Source: Maribacter spongiicola (GTDB lineage Bacteria; Bacteroidota; Bacteroidia; Flavobacteriales; Flavobacteriaceae). From it: 64,000 bases of DNA. A model generated the notes under the pieces. That model was not told the origin of the DNA. It saw only the letters and a program-made list of their open reading frames with translations, and did not search any database. The position numbers and the translations under genes were made by a program. Of the stretch, positions 56,901 through 64,000 are shown piece after piece (the first letter of the stretch is position 1; each line of letters starts with the position of its first letter). The stretch spans positions 1,019,098 to 1,083,097 of the forward strand of contig NZ_SOAY01000010.1 of the NCBI RefSeq assembly GCF_004364165.1, read 5' to 3'.

Positions 56901-57731
56901 TGCTTCAGTACTGCTTTCAGTTAATTGTAATTGTTTGTTTTTTTGTTTTAGCTGGTGATCTCTTACTTTGCTTTCGGTAATATCTTGGCAGGTGCCCATT
57001 ATTGTTATTACTTTTCCATGTGTATCGGTTATTACCTCACCAATAGATTTCATGGTTTTGATGGAGCCGTCTTTTAATACGATACGATAATTTGAATCAG
57101 GAAAATGCTTTGTTTTTAAGGCTAGGTCAAATTTTGCAACTATTTTTTCTTTATCTTCTTCATGAACATATTCTAAAAATGTATCGAAGGACAAAGGGTT
57201 TTCTTTATTGCGATTTAGAATATGGTAAAAATTACCTGACCAGGTCAGCGTGTCTAAATTTATATCCCATTTCCAGGAGCCTGAATTTGCTAATTTCTCA
57301 GCATAGGCTAGTTGTTTTTTTAACAAATGAGTCTCAATGTTTTTCACTTTAGAATGCGTAATGTCTGTGATGAAACCATGTAAGCTTGTGCATTTAGCAT
57401 CACTTTTAAAAGCATGTGTTGCTATGCTTAGAAAACGAGAATTTCCTTTACTGGTCAACACTTCATATTCCAGTTCAAATGAAACTCCGTTTAATAAAGC
57501 CTGTGTGTGTGCTTTTAGAAGATTTTCTTTAAGAGTACCTTCTTTGCAATTTCCGTAGATATTATCTGTATGGGGTATATATGTTTTTTGTACTTGATGA
57601 ATTTCTTTCAAGGCATCGTTCCAATATACCTTATTAGAATCTACTTCAAATTTGAATATACCTATATCAGTATTGCTGTTGATGGCTGCATCAACTTGGT
57701 CTGTTTGAAGAAGAGTGTTCTCTTTACTCAT
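53946..57731 (-). CDS. Soluble histidine kinase with eight tandem PAS units
   Basis: A 1261-residue kinase without membrane segments. One divergent N-terminal PAS unit (about 17-130) is followed by seven clearly homologous units of about 127 residues (roughly 139-1028). Each opens with a LNFAEKLAxxGxWxW-like segment, contains YxxxxHPxDxxxV and closes with a GTxQDITxxK-like PAC end. The dimerisation domain (near 1040-1110) has the phospho-acceptor H1054 in TSHNLRSP. The ATPase domain shows NLISNSLKY (N box), DNGLGID (G1) and GVGLFLTK (G2). The repeats suggest recent tandem duplication. The response regulator gene follows 7 bases later. Confidence 0.93.
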   Translation of the reverse strand: MSKENTLLQTDQVDAAINSNTDIGIFKFEVDSNKVYWNDALKEIHQVQKTYIPHTDNIYGNCKEGTLKENLLKAHTQALLNGVSFELEYEVLTSKGNSRFLSIATHAFKSDAKCTSLHGFITDITHSKVKNIETHLLKKQLAYAEKLANSGSWKWDINLDTLTWSGNFYHILNRNKENPLSFDTFLEYVHEEDKEKIVAKFDLALKTKHFPDSNYRIVLKDGSIKTMKSIGEVITDTHGKVITIMGTCQDITESKVRDHQLKQKNKQLQLTESSTEAGTWQLNTKTGAFKWSENLYKITDFEYGEPMSFEVLYARIHPEDKSHVDEALKCVQKNGIKHTFIHRLITRNGCVRTLEITADLVSNKISNSKELIGTALDITNKVKIEHELIEKNQLLNFTEHLTTMGYWRYKPETNDVFWSDNLFQIFDQPKTDKLSFSSYFNKVHPDDKAFVKEKIDQSITDHQFYDFTHRIIHRNNSIKIIQIIGKVTINENDGSQELLGTCLDITENESREFELTKKNQQLNFAEKLAMIGYWQWDTPTNKVYWSDNLHAIYGHDKSDDLTFETYISYIHDEDRERVVSSLENAMLTGKFPESTYKIQLNDGSVKTIKTVGQIDRNNQGEVLKMSGTCQDITEVKRKELELLQKNDQFNFAEKIANIGSWQWNPKTKEIKWSDNHYRIYEFEIGCSLHIETILSRIHPEDIRVVQELKNQIFIDKKFEKIIFRLKLNNETTKTVEVIGQAITDQEGNIILFKGTSQDITSRVKAEQLIKEKNQLLSFTEEMALMGSWQWNPNTGTSNWSDNLYKIYDIEPGHPIDMDLFLSRVHTDDTNRIKKELETIVKAKTSKTILSFRIVLTNGNIRSIELLAEVIKDRQGNILEMIGTAQDVTDRIRREQDLIEKNQLLNFAEQLSSLGHWKWDIVNDIMEKSANLLKILDFNKNTHLDFKTYLDRVHPDDRDKVISEIEKILDSKNFDKFQHRIIRDNGNIRTIEIIGAVLLNEAGDVVELIGSSQDITEQVEAQQKIIKANKNLEESTIILTSKNEQLAEFNHITSHNLRSPVSNLNALLGLFKNSESESKKVEIFEKFEIVIHHLTETLNTLIETITVKHNAGGIKENLYFEQTLSKTKEILAAEIMNTGAIIKYDFSKIENVLYNPIYLESVFLNLISNSLKYKAPDRAPEILIISNVVNGKTTLEFKDNGLGIDMKNYGDKLFGLNKVFHKHPDARGVGLFLTKAQIVAMNGSISAESEVNVGTTFFITLN

Positions 57732-58321
57732 TTCATTTCAAGAGTTTACTATTAAACATGTGAAAACAAAACGGGGGAGGTTTTGATTGTAAAGCTGTGT
57801 TGTGGCTAATTAGCTACAATATAATTAATAAATAATTGATTTATAGAAGGTTCGTAGCTTTCTTGAAATGTAAATATCTTTTCCGTTAGGCAACTATTGT
57901 TACTAATCGTAGCATTTAACAGGCTATTAAACATAATACCGTTTAGTTTTGGGTTAAATTTTTTTTATCACTTTTAGTTGATATTAATTTAACCACATAT
58001 AATACAGTAAAATTTTATTTGTGAGAAGGATTTGAATCTTTAAATAGATAACAGGGAGATACAGCGAATATATTAAGTTAAAAAGGATTGATAAGCAGAT
58101 AAATAGAGGTAAAATTATAAACGGTATATGGTTTTTTGAGGGCTTAACATTGAATTCAAATTAAGGTGTCTTATTATGTTAATAATAACAATAATTAAAT
58201 CAGATATTTTCTTATTTATTGAATAAATTTAACCTGATATTGATTCTGAATTGTATTCATAAGTTAATATCAGGCTATTTCTTTATTCTAAAATAAAATG
58301 CTATGCAATTTTAAGTATAAG
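57732..58321. other. 590-base AT-rich intergenic region, no gene seen
   Basis: No convincing protein frame, tRNA or known RNA was found. It must carry the promoter of the PAS kinase (minus strand). Near its right end CCTGATATT (58233-58241) pairs with AATATCAGG (58265-58273) around a 23-base loop; on the plus strand a T-rich stretch follows. Such a stem with a long loop could be a weak terminator or an unannotated RNA structure. Confidence 0.4.
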
Positions 58322-60343
58322 CTAGTTTAGCAACCCGGCTCTTTCTAACAAAGCCTCAACCTTTGGTTCTGCGCCTCTAAACCTTTTGTAAAGTGTCATA
58401 GGGTTTTCAGTACCACCTTGCGACAGTACATTGTCTTTAAACTTAGTTGCAACTTCTTTATTGAAAATGCCTTCTTCTTTAAAGTAAGCAAAAGCATCTG
58501 CATCTAAAACTTCTGCCCATTTGTAACTGTAATAGCCAGATGAGTAGCCTCCTTGAAAAATATGAGAGAATGCTGTACTCATGCAGGTTTCCGGTGTTTC
58601 GGGGTATAGACTAGTATCTTTAAATGCTTCGTCTTCATGTGCTTTTACATTGGTAATACTTGTTGGGTCAATTCCGTGCCAAGACATATCTAATAAGCCA
58701 AAACTTAATTGACGTAAGGTCTGCATCCCTTCTTGGAAGGTGGCCGATTCCTTTATTTTTTCAACTAGTTTCATCGGTATGGTTTCTCCAGTTTCATAAT
58801 GCTTTGCAAACAATTCTAATGCTTCTTTTTCATAACACCAGTTTTCTAAAACCTGACTCGGTAATTCTACAAAATCCCAAAATACAGATGTTCCAGATAG
58901 GCTAGGGTAGGTGGTGTTTGCCAGCATACCATGCAAACCGTGACCGAATTCATGAAATAAAGTGGTAACCTCGTTAAATGTTAATAAAGATGGTTTGCTT
59001 TTCGTGGACGGAGTAAAGTTGCAAACGTTTGATATATGCGGACGCACATTTTCGCCATTACGCCTCCATTGCGATTTGTAAGATGTCATCCAAGCGCCAC
59101 CTCTTTTACCTGCTCTTGGGTGAAAATCGGCATAGAATAACGAAATGAAGTTTTTATCGGCGTCGTAAACTTTATAGGTTTTTACTTCGTCATGATATTT
59201 ATCTATGTCGTTTACTTCTTCAAACTGTAAATCGAATAGGTTTTCCGCTACTTTAAAAACACCGTTTATAACATTTTCCAGCTTAAAGTAGGGCTTCAGT
59301 TTTTCATCATCTAAGTTAAATAACTCTTGCTTTAATTTTTCAGAATAAAAACTACTGTCCCATTTTTCTAAGCGGTCAATATTATCTAATTTTTTTGCAA
59401 AATCTTCTAATTGCTTGAACTCACGCTCTGCAGCTGGCTTCGCCTTTGCTAGTAATTCATTTAAAAAAGAATGTACTTTCTCAGGCGTCTCTGCCATTCG
59501 TTCTTCTAGAACAAAATTTGCATGTGTTTTATAACCTAATAGGTTAGCTCTCTCAAAGCGTAACTTGGCAATATCAAGAACGTTTTCTTGGTTGTCTAGT
59601 TTGTCGTTATGAAATGCTCTACTGCCAAATGCCATTGAAAGTTCTTTTCTTAACTTCCTATTTTTGGCGTACTTCATAAAAGGAATATAGCTTGGGTAAT
59701 CTAACGTAATCATCCAACCATCCTCTTTGCCTTTTGAAATAGCCAATTGGGCTGCTGCTTCTTTTTCTCCTTCCGGTAATCCGTCCAGATCAGCTTCATC
59801 CGTTAGGTGCAATTGATATTTATTGGTTTCGGCTAGTACATTCTCGCCAAAAGTCAATTTTAACTTGGCAAGTTTTGCATCTATCTCACGTAAACGCTTC
59901 TTATTATCTTCGGATAAATTGGCTCCGTTTCGGCTAAAACTTTTATATTTCTTATCTAAAAGAGTGTTTTGCTCAATAGTAAGGTCCAAATCATCCTTTT
60001 GGTCATAAACTGCTTTTACTCTTTTGAATAACGCTTCGTTTAAGGTAATATCGTTCCCGAATTCTGATAATAACGGAGAAATTTCTTGTGCAATTTTCTG
60101 AATTTCCTCATTTGTTTCTGCGGAATTCAAGTTGAAAAACACACTTGAAATTCGGTCTAATTGCTGACCTGAAAATTCTAATGCTTCTATCGTGTTTTCA
60201 AATGTCGGAGCATCTGTATTTCCTGTAATGGCATCTATTTCCGCTCGTGCATCTTCTATAGATTGTAAAAATGCAGGCTTAAAATGCTCATTTTTTATTT
60301 GTGAAAACGGAGCGGTATCAAAAGGGGATAATAATGGATTCAT
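58322..60343 (-). CDS. M3-family zinc metallopeptidase (oligopeptidase A / Dcp-like)
   Basis: A 673-residue M3 peptidase that trims short peptides. The zinc site HEFGH (464-468) is followed by the third ligand Glu in the ELPSQVLENW segment (near 491-500). The N-terminal helical domain starts NPLLSPFDTAPFSQIKNEHF. It resembles oligopeptidase A and dipeptidyl carboxypeptidase, and has no signal peptide, so it is cytoplasmic. It is downstream of purE on the same strand but 123 bases away. Confidence 0.92.
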   Translation of the reverse strand: MNPLLSPFDTAPFSQIKNEHFKPAFLQSIEDARAEIDAITGNTDAPTFENTIEALEFSGQQLDRISSVFFNLNSAETNEEIQKIAQEISPLLSEFGNDITLNEALFKRVKAVYDQKDDLDLTIEQNTLLDKKYKSFSRNGANLSEDNKKRLREIDAKLAKLKLTFGENVLAETNKYQLHLTDEADLDGLPEGEKEAAAQLAISKGKEDGWMITLDYPSYIPFMKYAKNRKLRKELSMAFGSRAFHNDKLDNQENVLDIAKLRFERANLLGYKTHANFVLEERMAETPEKVHSFLNELLAKAKPAAEREFKQLEDFAKKLDNIDRLEKWDSSFYSEKLKQELFNLDDEKLKPYFKLENVINGVFKVAENLFDLQFEEVNDIDKYHDEVKTYKVYDADKNFISLFYADFHPRAGKRGGAWMTSYKSQWRRNGENVRPHISNVCNFTPSTKSKPSLLTFNEVTTLFHEFGHGLHGMLANTTYPSLSGTSVFWDFVELPSQVLENWCYEKEALELFAKHYETGETIPMKLVEKIKESATFQEGMQTLRQLSFGLLDMSWHGIDPTSITNVKAHEDEAFKDTSLYPETPETCMSTAFSHIFQGGYSSGYYSYKWAEVLDADAFAYFKEEGIFNKEVATKFKDNVLSQGGTENPMTLYKRFRGAEPKVEALLERAGLLN

Positions 60344-60466
60344 ATTTCAAGTTCAAGTTTAAGAGTCAAATTCAAGACCACTCAAATAAATTAAAATTAG
60401 TTTTACTCGATCATCGAGATTTAAATACTCCGACGTTTCAGTCGAAGTTCCGAGGTTGTTTATTAA
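60344..60466. other. Short intergenic region with two palindromes
   Basis: CTCGATCATCGAG (60406-60418) is a perfect 6-base-arm palindrome. Just after it, CTCCGACGTTTCAGTCGAAG contains CGAC / GTCG arms. Such GC-containing clusters stand out in AT-rich DNA and resemble small dispersed repeats, but no family is assigned. Confidence 0.35.
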
Positions 60467-60955
60467 CTATTTGCCATTTACAGCTTTTGCGCCTTCAATT
60501 ACCTTTTGCTTCAGACCTTCTTTATATAGAATAATTTTATCTAAAACACATTTGTCTGAGCTACCAATAATTTGTGCAGCTAAAATTCCTGCATTTTTTG
60601 CGCCATTAAGTGCAACAGTAGCAACTGGTACGCCGCCTGGCATTTGAAGAATAGATAACACAGAATCCCATCCATCAATAGAATTACTACTTTTTACAGG
60701 AACTCCGATTACAGGTAACGGAGACATAGAAGCAACCATACCTGGTAAATGTGCGGCACCACCAGCACCGGCAATAATTACAGAATACCCATTAGTGTGT
60801 GCGTTTTTGCTGAAATCGAACAATTTTTCTGGTGTTCTATGGGCAGATACAATATCTACATCTACCTCTATATCAAAACCTTTTAAAATATCTATGGCAT
60901 CTTGCATTACGGGCATGTCACTTGTACTACCCATTACTACGGCTACTTTACTCAT
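60467..60955 (-). CDS. purE: N5-carboxyaminoimidazole ribonucleotide mutase
   Basis: PurE interconverts N5-CAIR and CAIR in purine synthesis. A 162-residue class I PurE: VMGSTSDMPVMQ (near 7-18) is the active-site phosphate loop, SAHRTPEKL (near 38-46) carries the catalytic His, and AGAGGAAHLPGM (near 62-73) is the AIR-binding loop. It follows purK after 5 bases, the classical purK-purE pair. Confidence 0.97.
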   Translation of the reverse strand: MSKVAVVMGSTSDMPVMQDAIDILKGFDIEVDVDIVSAHRTPEKLFDFSKNAHTNGYSVIIAGAGGAAHLPGMVASMSPLPVIGVPVKSSNSIDGWDSVLSILQMPGGVPVATVALNGAKNAGILAAQIIGSSDKCVLDKIILYKEGLKQKVIEGAKAVNGK

Positions 60956-60960
60956 TTTTT

Positions 60961-62115
60961 TTATTTTGAAATCACTTGAATTGTTTCCTTTACTTTTTCG
61001 GCAATGGCTCTTGCTTTTGCTAAATCATTATTTACGATGGTAACATGTCCCATTTTACGAAATGGTCTTGTTTGTGCCTTTCCGTATATATGCGGGGTTA
61101 CACCTTCCATTGCTAAAATTTCTTCTATATTTTCATATACAACATCACCGGTATGGCCTTCTGCACCTACTAGATTTACCATTACACCTGCTACTTTGCT
61201 ATCGGTGTTTCCTAATGGTAAACCTAGAATACTGCGTATATGTTGTTCAAACTGATTGGTGTAACTAGCTTCTATACTATAATGCCCACTGTTATGTGGT
61301 CTTGGTGCTACTTCGTTGACCAATATTTTATCATCTACTGTTTGGAACATCTCTACAGCCAATAAACCTGTAAGTCCTATTTTATCTGCTACTTTTAAAG
61401 CTAAGGCTCTCGCTTTTTCAGCCACTTTTTCATCTATACGTGCAGGACAAATTACATACTCTACTTGGTTGGCTTCTGGGTGAAATTCCATCTCTACAAC
61501 TGGGTAAGTTTTGATTTCTCCTTCCGCATTTCTAGAAACAATAACGGCTAATTCGTTTTTAAAAGGTATCATAGTTTCAGTAATGCATTCTCCCGTAGGT
61601 AATCCGTTCAAATCGGCAAGACTGCGAACCACTTTTACTCCTTGTCCGTCATACCCAAATCGAGCTACTTTCCACACAAATGGAAATTGTAAACCGCCGT
61701 TTTCAATACTATCTTCAATTTCACTCAAGTATGCAAAGCGCTGAAAATCGGCAGTGGGTATTTCGTTATCGACATAAAACAATTTTTGTTTTGCTTTATT
61801 TTGAATTATACGTAATGCTTTTGGTTGTGGATATACTTTTACGCCTTCATCCTCTAATTTTTCTAAAGCATCAAGATTTACATTTTCAATTTCAATTGTC
61901 AATACATCTACATCTTTGCCAAAATTGTAAACGGTATTAAAATCCAATAAACTGCCTTCTACGAATTCATTACATGACATTCTACTTGGCGCTTCAGAAG
62001 AAGCGTCTAGAACTTTAGTGTAAATATCCCATTTTCGAGTTTCGTACAACATCATTTTACCGAGTTGACCGCCACCTAAAATGCCTAATTTAAAACCTGA
62101 AGAAAAATAATCCAT
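60961..62115 (-). CDS. purK: N5-carboxyaminoimidazole ribonucleotide synthase
   Basis: PurK carboxylates AIR with bicarbonate and ATP. An ATP-grasp protein of 384 residues: GILGGGQLGKMM (near 11-22) opens the pre-ATP-grasp domain, and EVAPRPHNSGHYSIEA (near 267-282) holds the metal-binding Glu and Asn of the grasp. A TATTTTTG box on the minus strand (62159-62166) with a TTG 18 bases upstream drives purK-purE. Confidence 0.96.
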   Translation of the reverse strand: MDYFSSGFKLGILGGGQLGKMMLYETRKWDIYTKVLDASSEAPSRMSCNEFVEGSLLDFNTVYNFGKDVDVLTIEIENVNLDALEKLEDEGVKVYPQPKALRIIQNKAKQKLFYVDNEIPTADFQRFAYLSEIEDSIENGGLQFPFVWKVARFGYDGQGVKVVRSLADLNGLPTGECITETMIPFKNELAVIVSRNAEGEIKTYPVVEMEFHPEANQVEYVICPARIDEKVAEKARALALKVADKIGLTGLLAVEMFQTVDDKILVNEVAPRPHNSGHYSIEASYTNQFEQHIRSILGLPLGNTDSKVAGVMVNLVGAEGHTGDVVYENIEEILAMEGVTPHIYGKAQTRPFRKMGHVTIVNNDLAKARAIAEKVKETIQVISK

Positions 62116-62158
62116 ATAATTGTAGCTTTTAGCAGTTGAGAAAACGCCTTAAGTACAA

Positions 62159-62228
62159 CAAAAATACGGTTAAATCTTAGAAACCAATTCCTTTCTAATC
62201 AAAAACACAAGGCAATACCTTATCTTTG
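62159..62228. promoter_or_regulatory. Divergent promoters of purK-purE and hpt-adk
   Basis: On the minus strand TATTTTTG (62159-62166) with TTG at 62185-62187 serves purK. On the plus strand TATCTTTG (62221-62228) is an exact TAnnTTTG box 23 bases before the hpt-adk start. Both purine synthesis and purine salvage genes therefore leave one short region. Confidence 0.7.
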
Positions 62229-62251
62229 CAAACCTTGATAATTTATGAAAA

Positions 62252-63361
62252 TTGATACAAATTCACGACAAGTTTTTTAAACCTTATCTCAGCGAATCTG
62301 AAATTTTACAGGCCGTAAAAACCGTTGCCGATAAAATTGCCGAAGATTACAAAGATGAAACACCCATTTTTGTTGGTGTGTTGAACGGATCATTCATGTT
62401 CATTTCAGATTTAATGAAAGCCTATGAGCACCCTTGCGAAGTTTCTTTTGTAAGACTTAGTTCTTATCAAGGCTTAACATCTACGGGTATTGTAGAGACA
62501 TTATTAGATGTCCCAGAAAATATTGAAGGGCGTAGTGTTATTATTTTAGAAGATATTATTGATACAGGGCGTACCTTGCAGAAATTGGTGCATTTATTTT
62601 CTAAAACCAAGGTGAAAGAATTTAAAATAGCCAGTCTTTTTTATAAACCAGATGTGTATAAAGGTGAATATGCAATTGACTATTTTGGCTTGGCAATACC
62701 CGACAATTTTATTGTTGGTTATGGTCTAGATTATAAAGAACAAGGAAGAAATTTAAAAGAAGTATACCAACTAAACCAGAAACATATGATTAATCTTGTA
62801 CTCTTTGGTAAGCCGGGAGCCGGCAAGGGCACGCAAGCAGAATTCCTAAAAGAAAAATATAATTTGAAGCATATTTCTACCGGAGATGTTTTTAGATTCA
62901 ATATTAAAAACGGAACGGATTTAGGAACTTTGGCAAAGTCATATATTGATAAGGGAGATTTGGTGCCAGATGAGGTGACTATTAAAATGTTACAAGAAGA
63001 GGTAGAGAAAAACCCCGATGCAGATGGATTCATTTTTGACGGTTTCCCTAGAACTGCGGCACAAGCCGAAGCTCTTGATAATTTTTTGGAGTCTAAAGAC
63101 ATGAAAATCAATGCTACCATTGCATTAGAAGCCAATGATGAAGTTCTATTGGAGCGCCTATTGGAACGTGGTAAAGTAAGTGGTCGTAGTGATGATCAAG
63201 ATATTGCCAAAATTAGAAACCGTTTTGATGAGTATAATGTAAAAACTACCCCTGTTAAGGAGTTTTACGAATCTCAAGATAAGTTCTATACTGTAGACGG
63301 AATCGGGACTTTAGCTGAAATTACCGAGCGTTTAACAAAGGTGATAGAAGATCTAGAGTAA
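62252..63361 (+). CDS. adk: Fusion of hypoxanthine phosphoribosyltransferase and adenylate kinase
   Basis: Two purine enzymes on one 369-residue chain. Residues 1-175 are a hypoxanthine-type phosphoribosyltransferase; VIILEDIIDTGRTL (96-109) is the PRPP-binding motif, and VGVLNGSF (41-48) is the PPi loop. Residues 180-369 are adenylate kinase: P-loop GKPGAGKGT (186-194), STGDVFR (209-215), FDGFPRT (near 264-270) and GRSDD; the lid is the short, zinc-free type. Upstream of 62252 the frame has a TGA, so translation must start at the TTG (62252) or at a later codon; Met179 could start a free Adk. The fusion is known in Flavobacteriaceae. Confidence 0.94.
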   Translation: MIQIHDKFFKPYLSESEILQAVKTVADKIAEDYKDETPIFVGVLNGSFMFISDLMKAYEHPCEVSFVRLSSYQGLTSTGIVETLLDVPENIEGRSVIILEDIIDTGRTLQKLVHLFSKTKVKEFKIASLFYKPDVYKGEYAIDYFGLAIPDNFIVGYGLDYKEQGRNLKEVYQLNQKHMINLVLFGKPGAGKGTQAEFLKEKYNLKHISTGDVFRFNIKNGTDLGTLAKSYIDKGDLVPDEVTIKMLQEEVEKNPDADGFIFDGFPRTAAQAEALDNFLESKDMKINATIALEANDEVLLERLLERGKVSGRSDDQDIAKIRNRFDEYNVKTTPVKEFYESQDKFYTVDGIGTLAEITERLTKVIEDLE

Positions 63362-63393
63362 AGAATTTCTAAAACGGATTATAGCACATACCT

Positions 63394-63540
63394 ATGCCAG
63401 ACGAAGTAATAAGACCTAAAGATGGTTTAAAGAGTTGCATGCTTACGGTAGGTTTTGCTATTTTGACATTTATAATCATCGCCATAATTTATCTAATTTA
63501 TGTTTTTTACATAGATGACTCTTTAGATTTTGGCTTATAG
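63394..63540 (+). CDS. Small single-span membrane protein (48 aa)
   Basis: ATG at 63394 opens 48 codons: a short charged start (MPDEVIRPKDGLKS), a long hydrophobic segment (near 17-40, rich in Ile, Leu, Tyr) and an acidic tail (DDSLDFGL). It lies between adk and obg on the same strand (33 bases after adk) and is likely co-transcribed. Function unknown. Confidence 0.6.
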   Translation: MPDEVIRPKDGLKSCMLTVGFAILTFIIIAIIYLIYVFYIDDSLDFGL

Positions 63541-63631
63541 AACAACCACTAGCAATATTCATTTATTTCGTAAACAATTTGCTAGCTGTACACCCTAAAA
63601 AATGGGTTTATTGAATAATTAAAAATATACC

Positions 63632-64000
63632 ATGACAGAAGGCAATTTTGTAGATTATGTAAAGGTGGGTTTGACTTCTGGTAAAGGAGGCAAGGGATCT
63701 GTGCATTTGCACCGTGAAAAATTTATTACCAAAGGCGGACCAGATGGTGGTGATGGTGGTCGTGGCGGACATATAATTGTTCGGGGTAACGAGAATCTTT
63801 GGACCTTGATCAACTTTAAATATACCAAACATTTTAAAGCCGGTCATGGTGAGCACGGTAGTAAAAGTCGAAGTACAGGTGCAGATGGCGAAGACGTGTA
63901 TTTAGATGTGCCGTTAGGTACCGTTGTTAAAGATTTTGAAACTAAAGATGTGCTTTTTGAAATTACAGAACATGGCGAAGAGAAAATTCTGCTGAAAGGT
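63632..64000 (+). CDS. obg: GTPase Obg, N-terminal part (cut by window edge)
   Basis: The first 123 codons of Obg/CgtA, an essential ribosome-assembly GTPase. The start [20 protein letters not shown] and the [16 protein letters not shown] stretch are the glycine-rich Obg fold. The GTPase domain lies past the right edge. ATG at 63632 is clear. In Bacteroidota obg commonly follows adk, which supports the reading. Confidence 0.95.
   Translation, partial: MTEGNFVDYVKVGLTSGKGGKGSVHLHREKFITKGGPDGGDGGRGGHIIVRGNENLWTLINFKYTKHFKAGHGEHGSKSRSTGADGEDVYLDVPLGTVVKDFETKDVLFEITEHGEEKILLKG

Noticed and set aside
54100-57600. Several plus-strand frames of 60-117 codons opposite the PAS kinase
   Set aside because: They recur at the period of the PAS units and are antisense shadows of the repeated coding sequence.
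62731-63135. Minus-strand frame of 134 codons inside hpt-adk
   Set aside because: It is antisense to the P-loop region of adenylate kinase and has no protein-like features of its own.
1-64000. CRISPR array
   Set aside because: No regularly spaced direct repeats with unique spacers were found; the TGATGA block and the PAS repeats are the only strong repetitions.

Overview
The window looks like chromosomal DNA from a member of the Flavobacteriaceae (Bacteroidota). The support is AT-rich sequence, TAnnTTTG-type -7 promoter boxes with little Shine-Dalgarno signal, and gene orders and fusions typical of the family: nadK / DUF6089 / uppS / bamA / two ompH genes, tig-clpP-clpX, an HPPK-deoxynucleoside kinase fusion and a hypoxanthine phosphoribosyltransferase-adenylate kinase fusion. 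The genus cannot be named from the sequence alone.

Region 1 (1 to about 19,700) is accessory DNA. On the minus strand it holds a mobilisation and replication module: a RadC-like JAB protein, several small unknown proteins, a TraG/VirD4-type coupling protein, a relaxase, a BfmA/BtgA-type accessory protein, a CHC2-TOPRIM primase, an SF3-like helicase and an excisionase-like HTH protein. Between these lie a long hairpin (candidate oriT) and a TGATGA-rich block (candidate replication origin). Diverging from the excisionase gene is one tightly packed plus-strand operon: a PD-(D/E)XK nuclease, hsdM, hsdS, hsdR and a large SF1 helicase. It reads as an expanded type I restriction-modification or defence operon. 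The region ends at the 3' end of a tRNA-Leu gene, a common integration site, but no integrase is visible, so the element either continues left of the window or has lost it.

Region 2 (about 19,700 to 39,000) is housekeeping: tRNA-Leu(TAA), tRNA-Gly(GCC), mutS, a SpoU methyltransferase, the folK-dNK fusion, sppA, a YhhQ-type transporter, an AsmA-like protein, a DUF2797 protein, a GH3 protein, the tig-clpP-clpX proteostasis cluster, a PF04020 membrane protein, two alpha/beta-hydrolase-like genes and pdxJ.

Region 3 (about 38,600 to 45,900) is the envelope-assembly cluster: CBS protein, NAD kinase, DUF6089 outer-membrane protein, UppS, BamA and two OmpH/Skp-like periplasmic chaperones.

Region 4 (about 45,900 to 64,000) holds a glycosyltransferase / methyltransferase / ketoacyl synthase III cluster, gcvP, a UbiA-like membrane protein, an ECF sigma factor with a small zinc anti-sigma-like protein, a rhodanese, a response regulator with a hybrid of eight PAS units and a histidine kinase, an M3 peptidase, purE-purK, the hpt-adk fusion, a small membrane protein and the start of obg. 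The most interesting material is the 11-kb restriction/nuclease/helicase operon together with the mobilisable element that appears to carry it, and the group of undescribed small genes at the left end.
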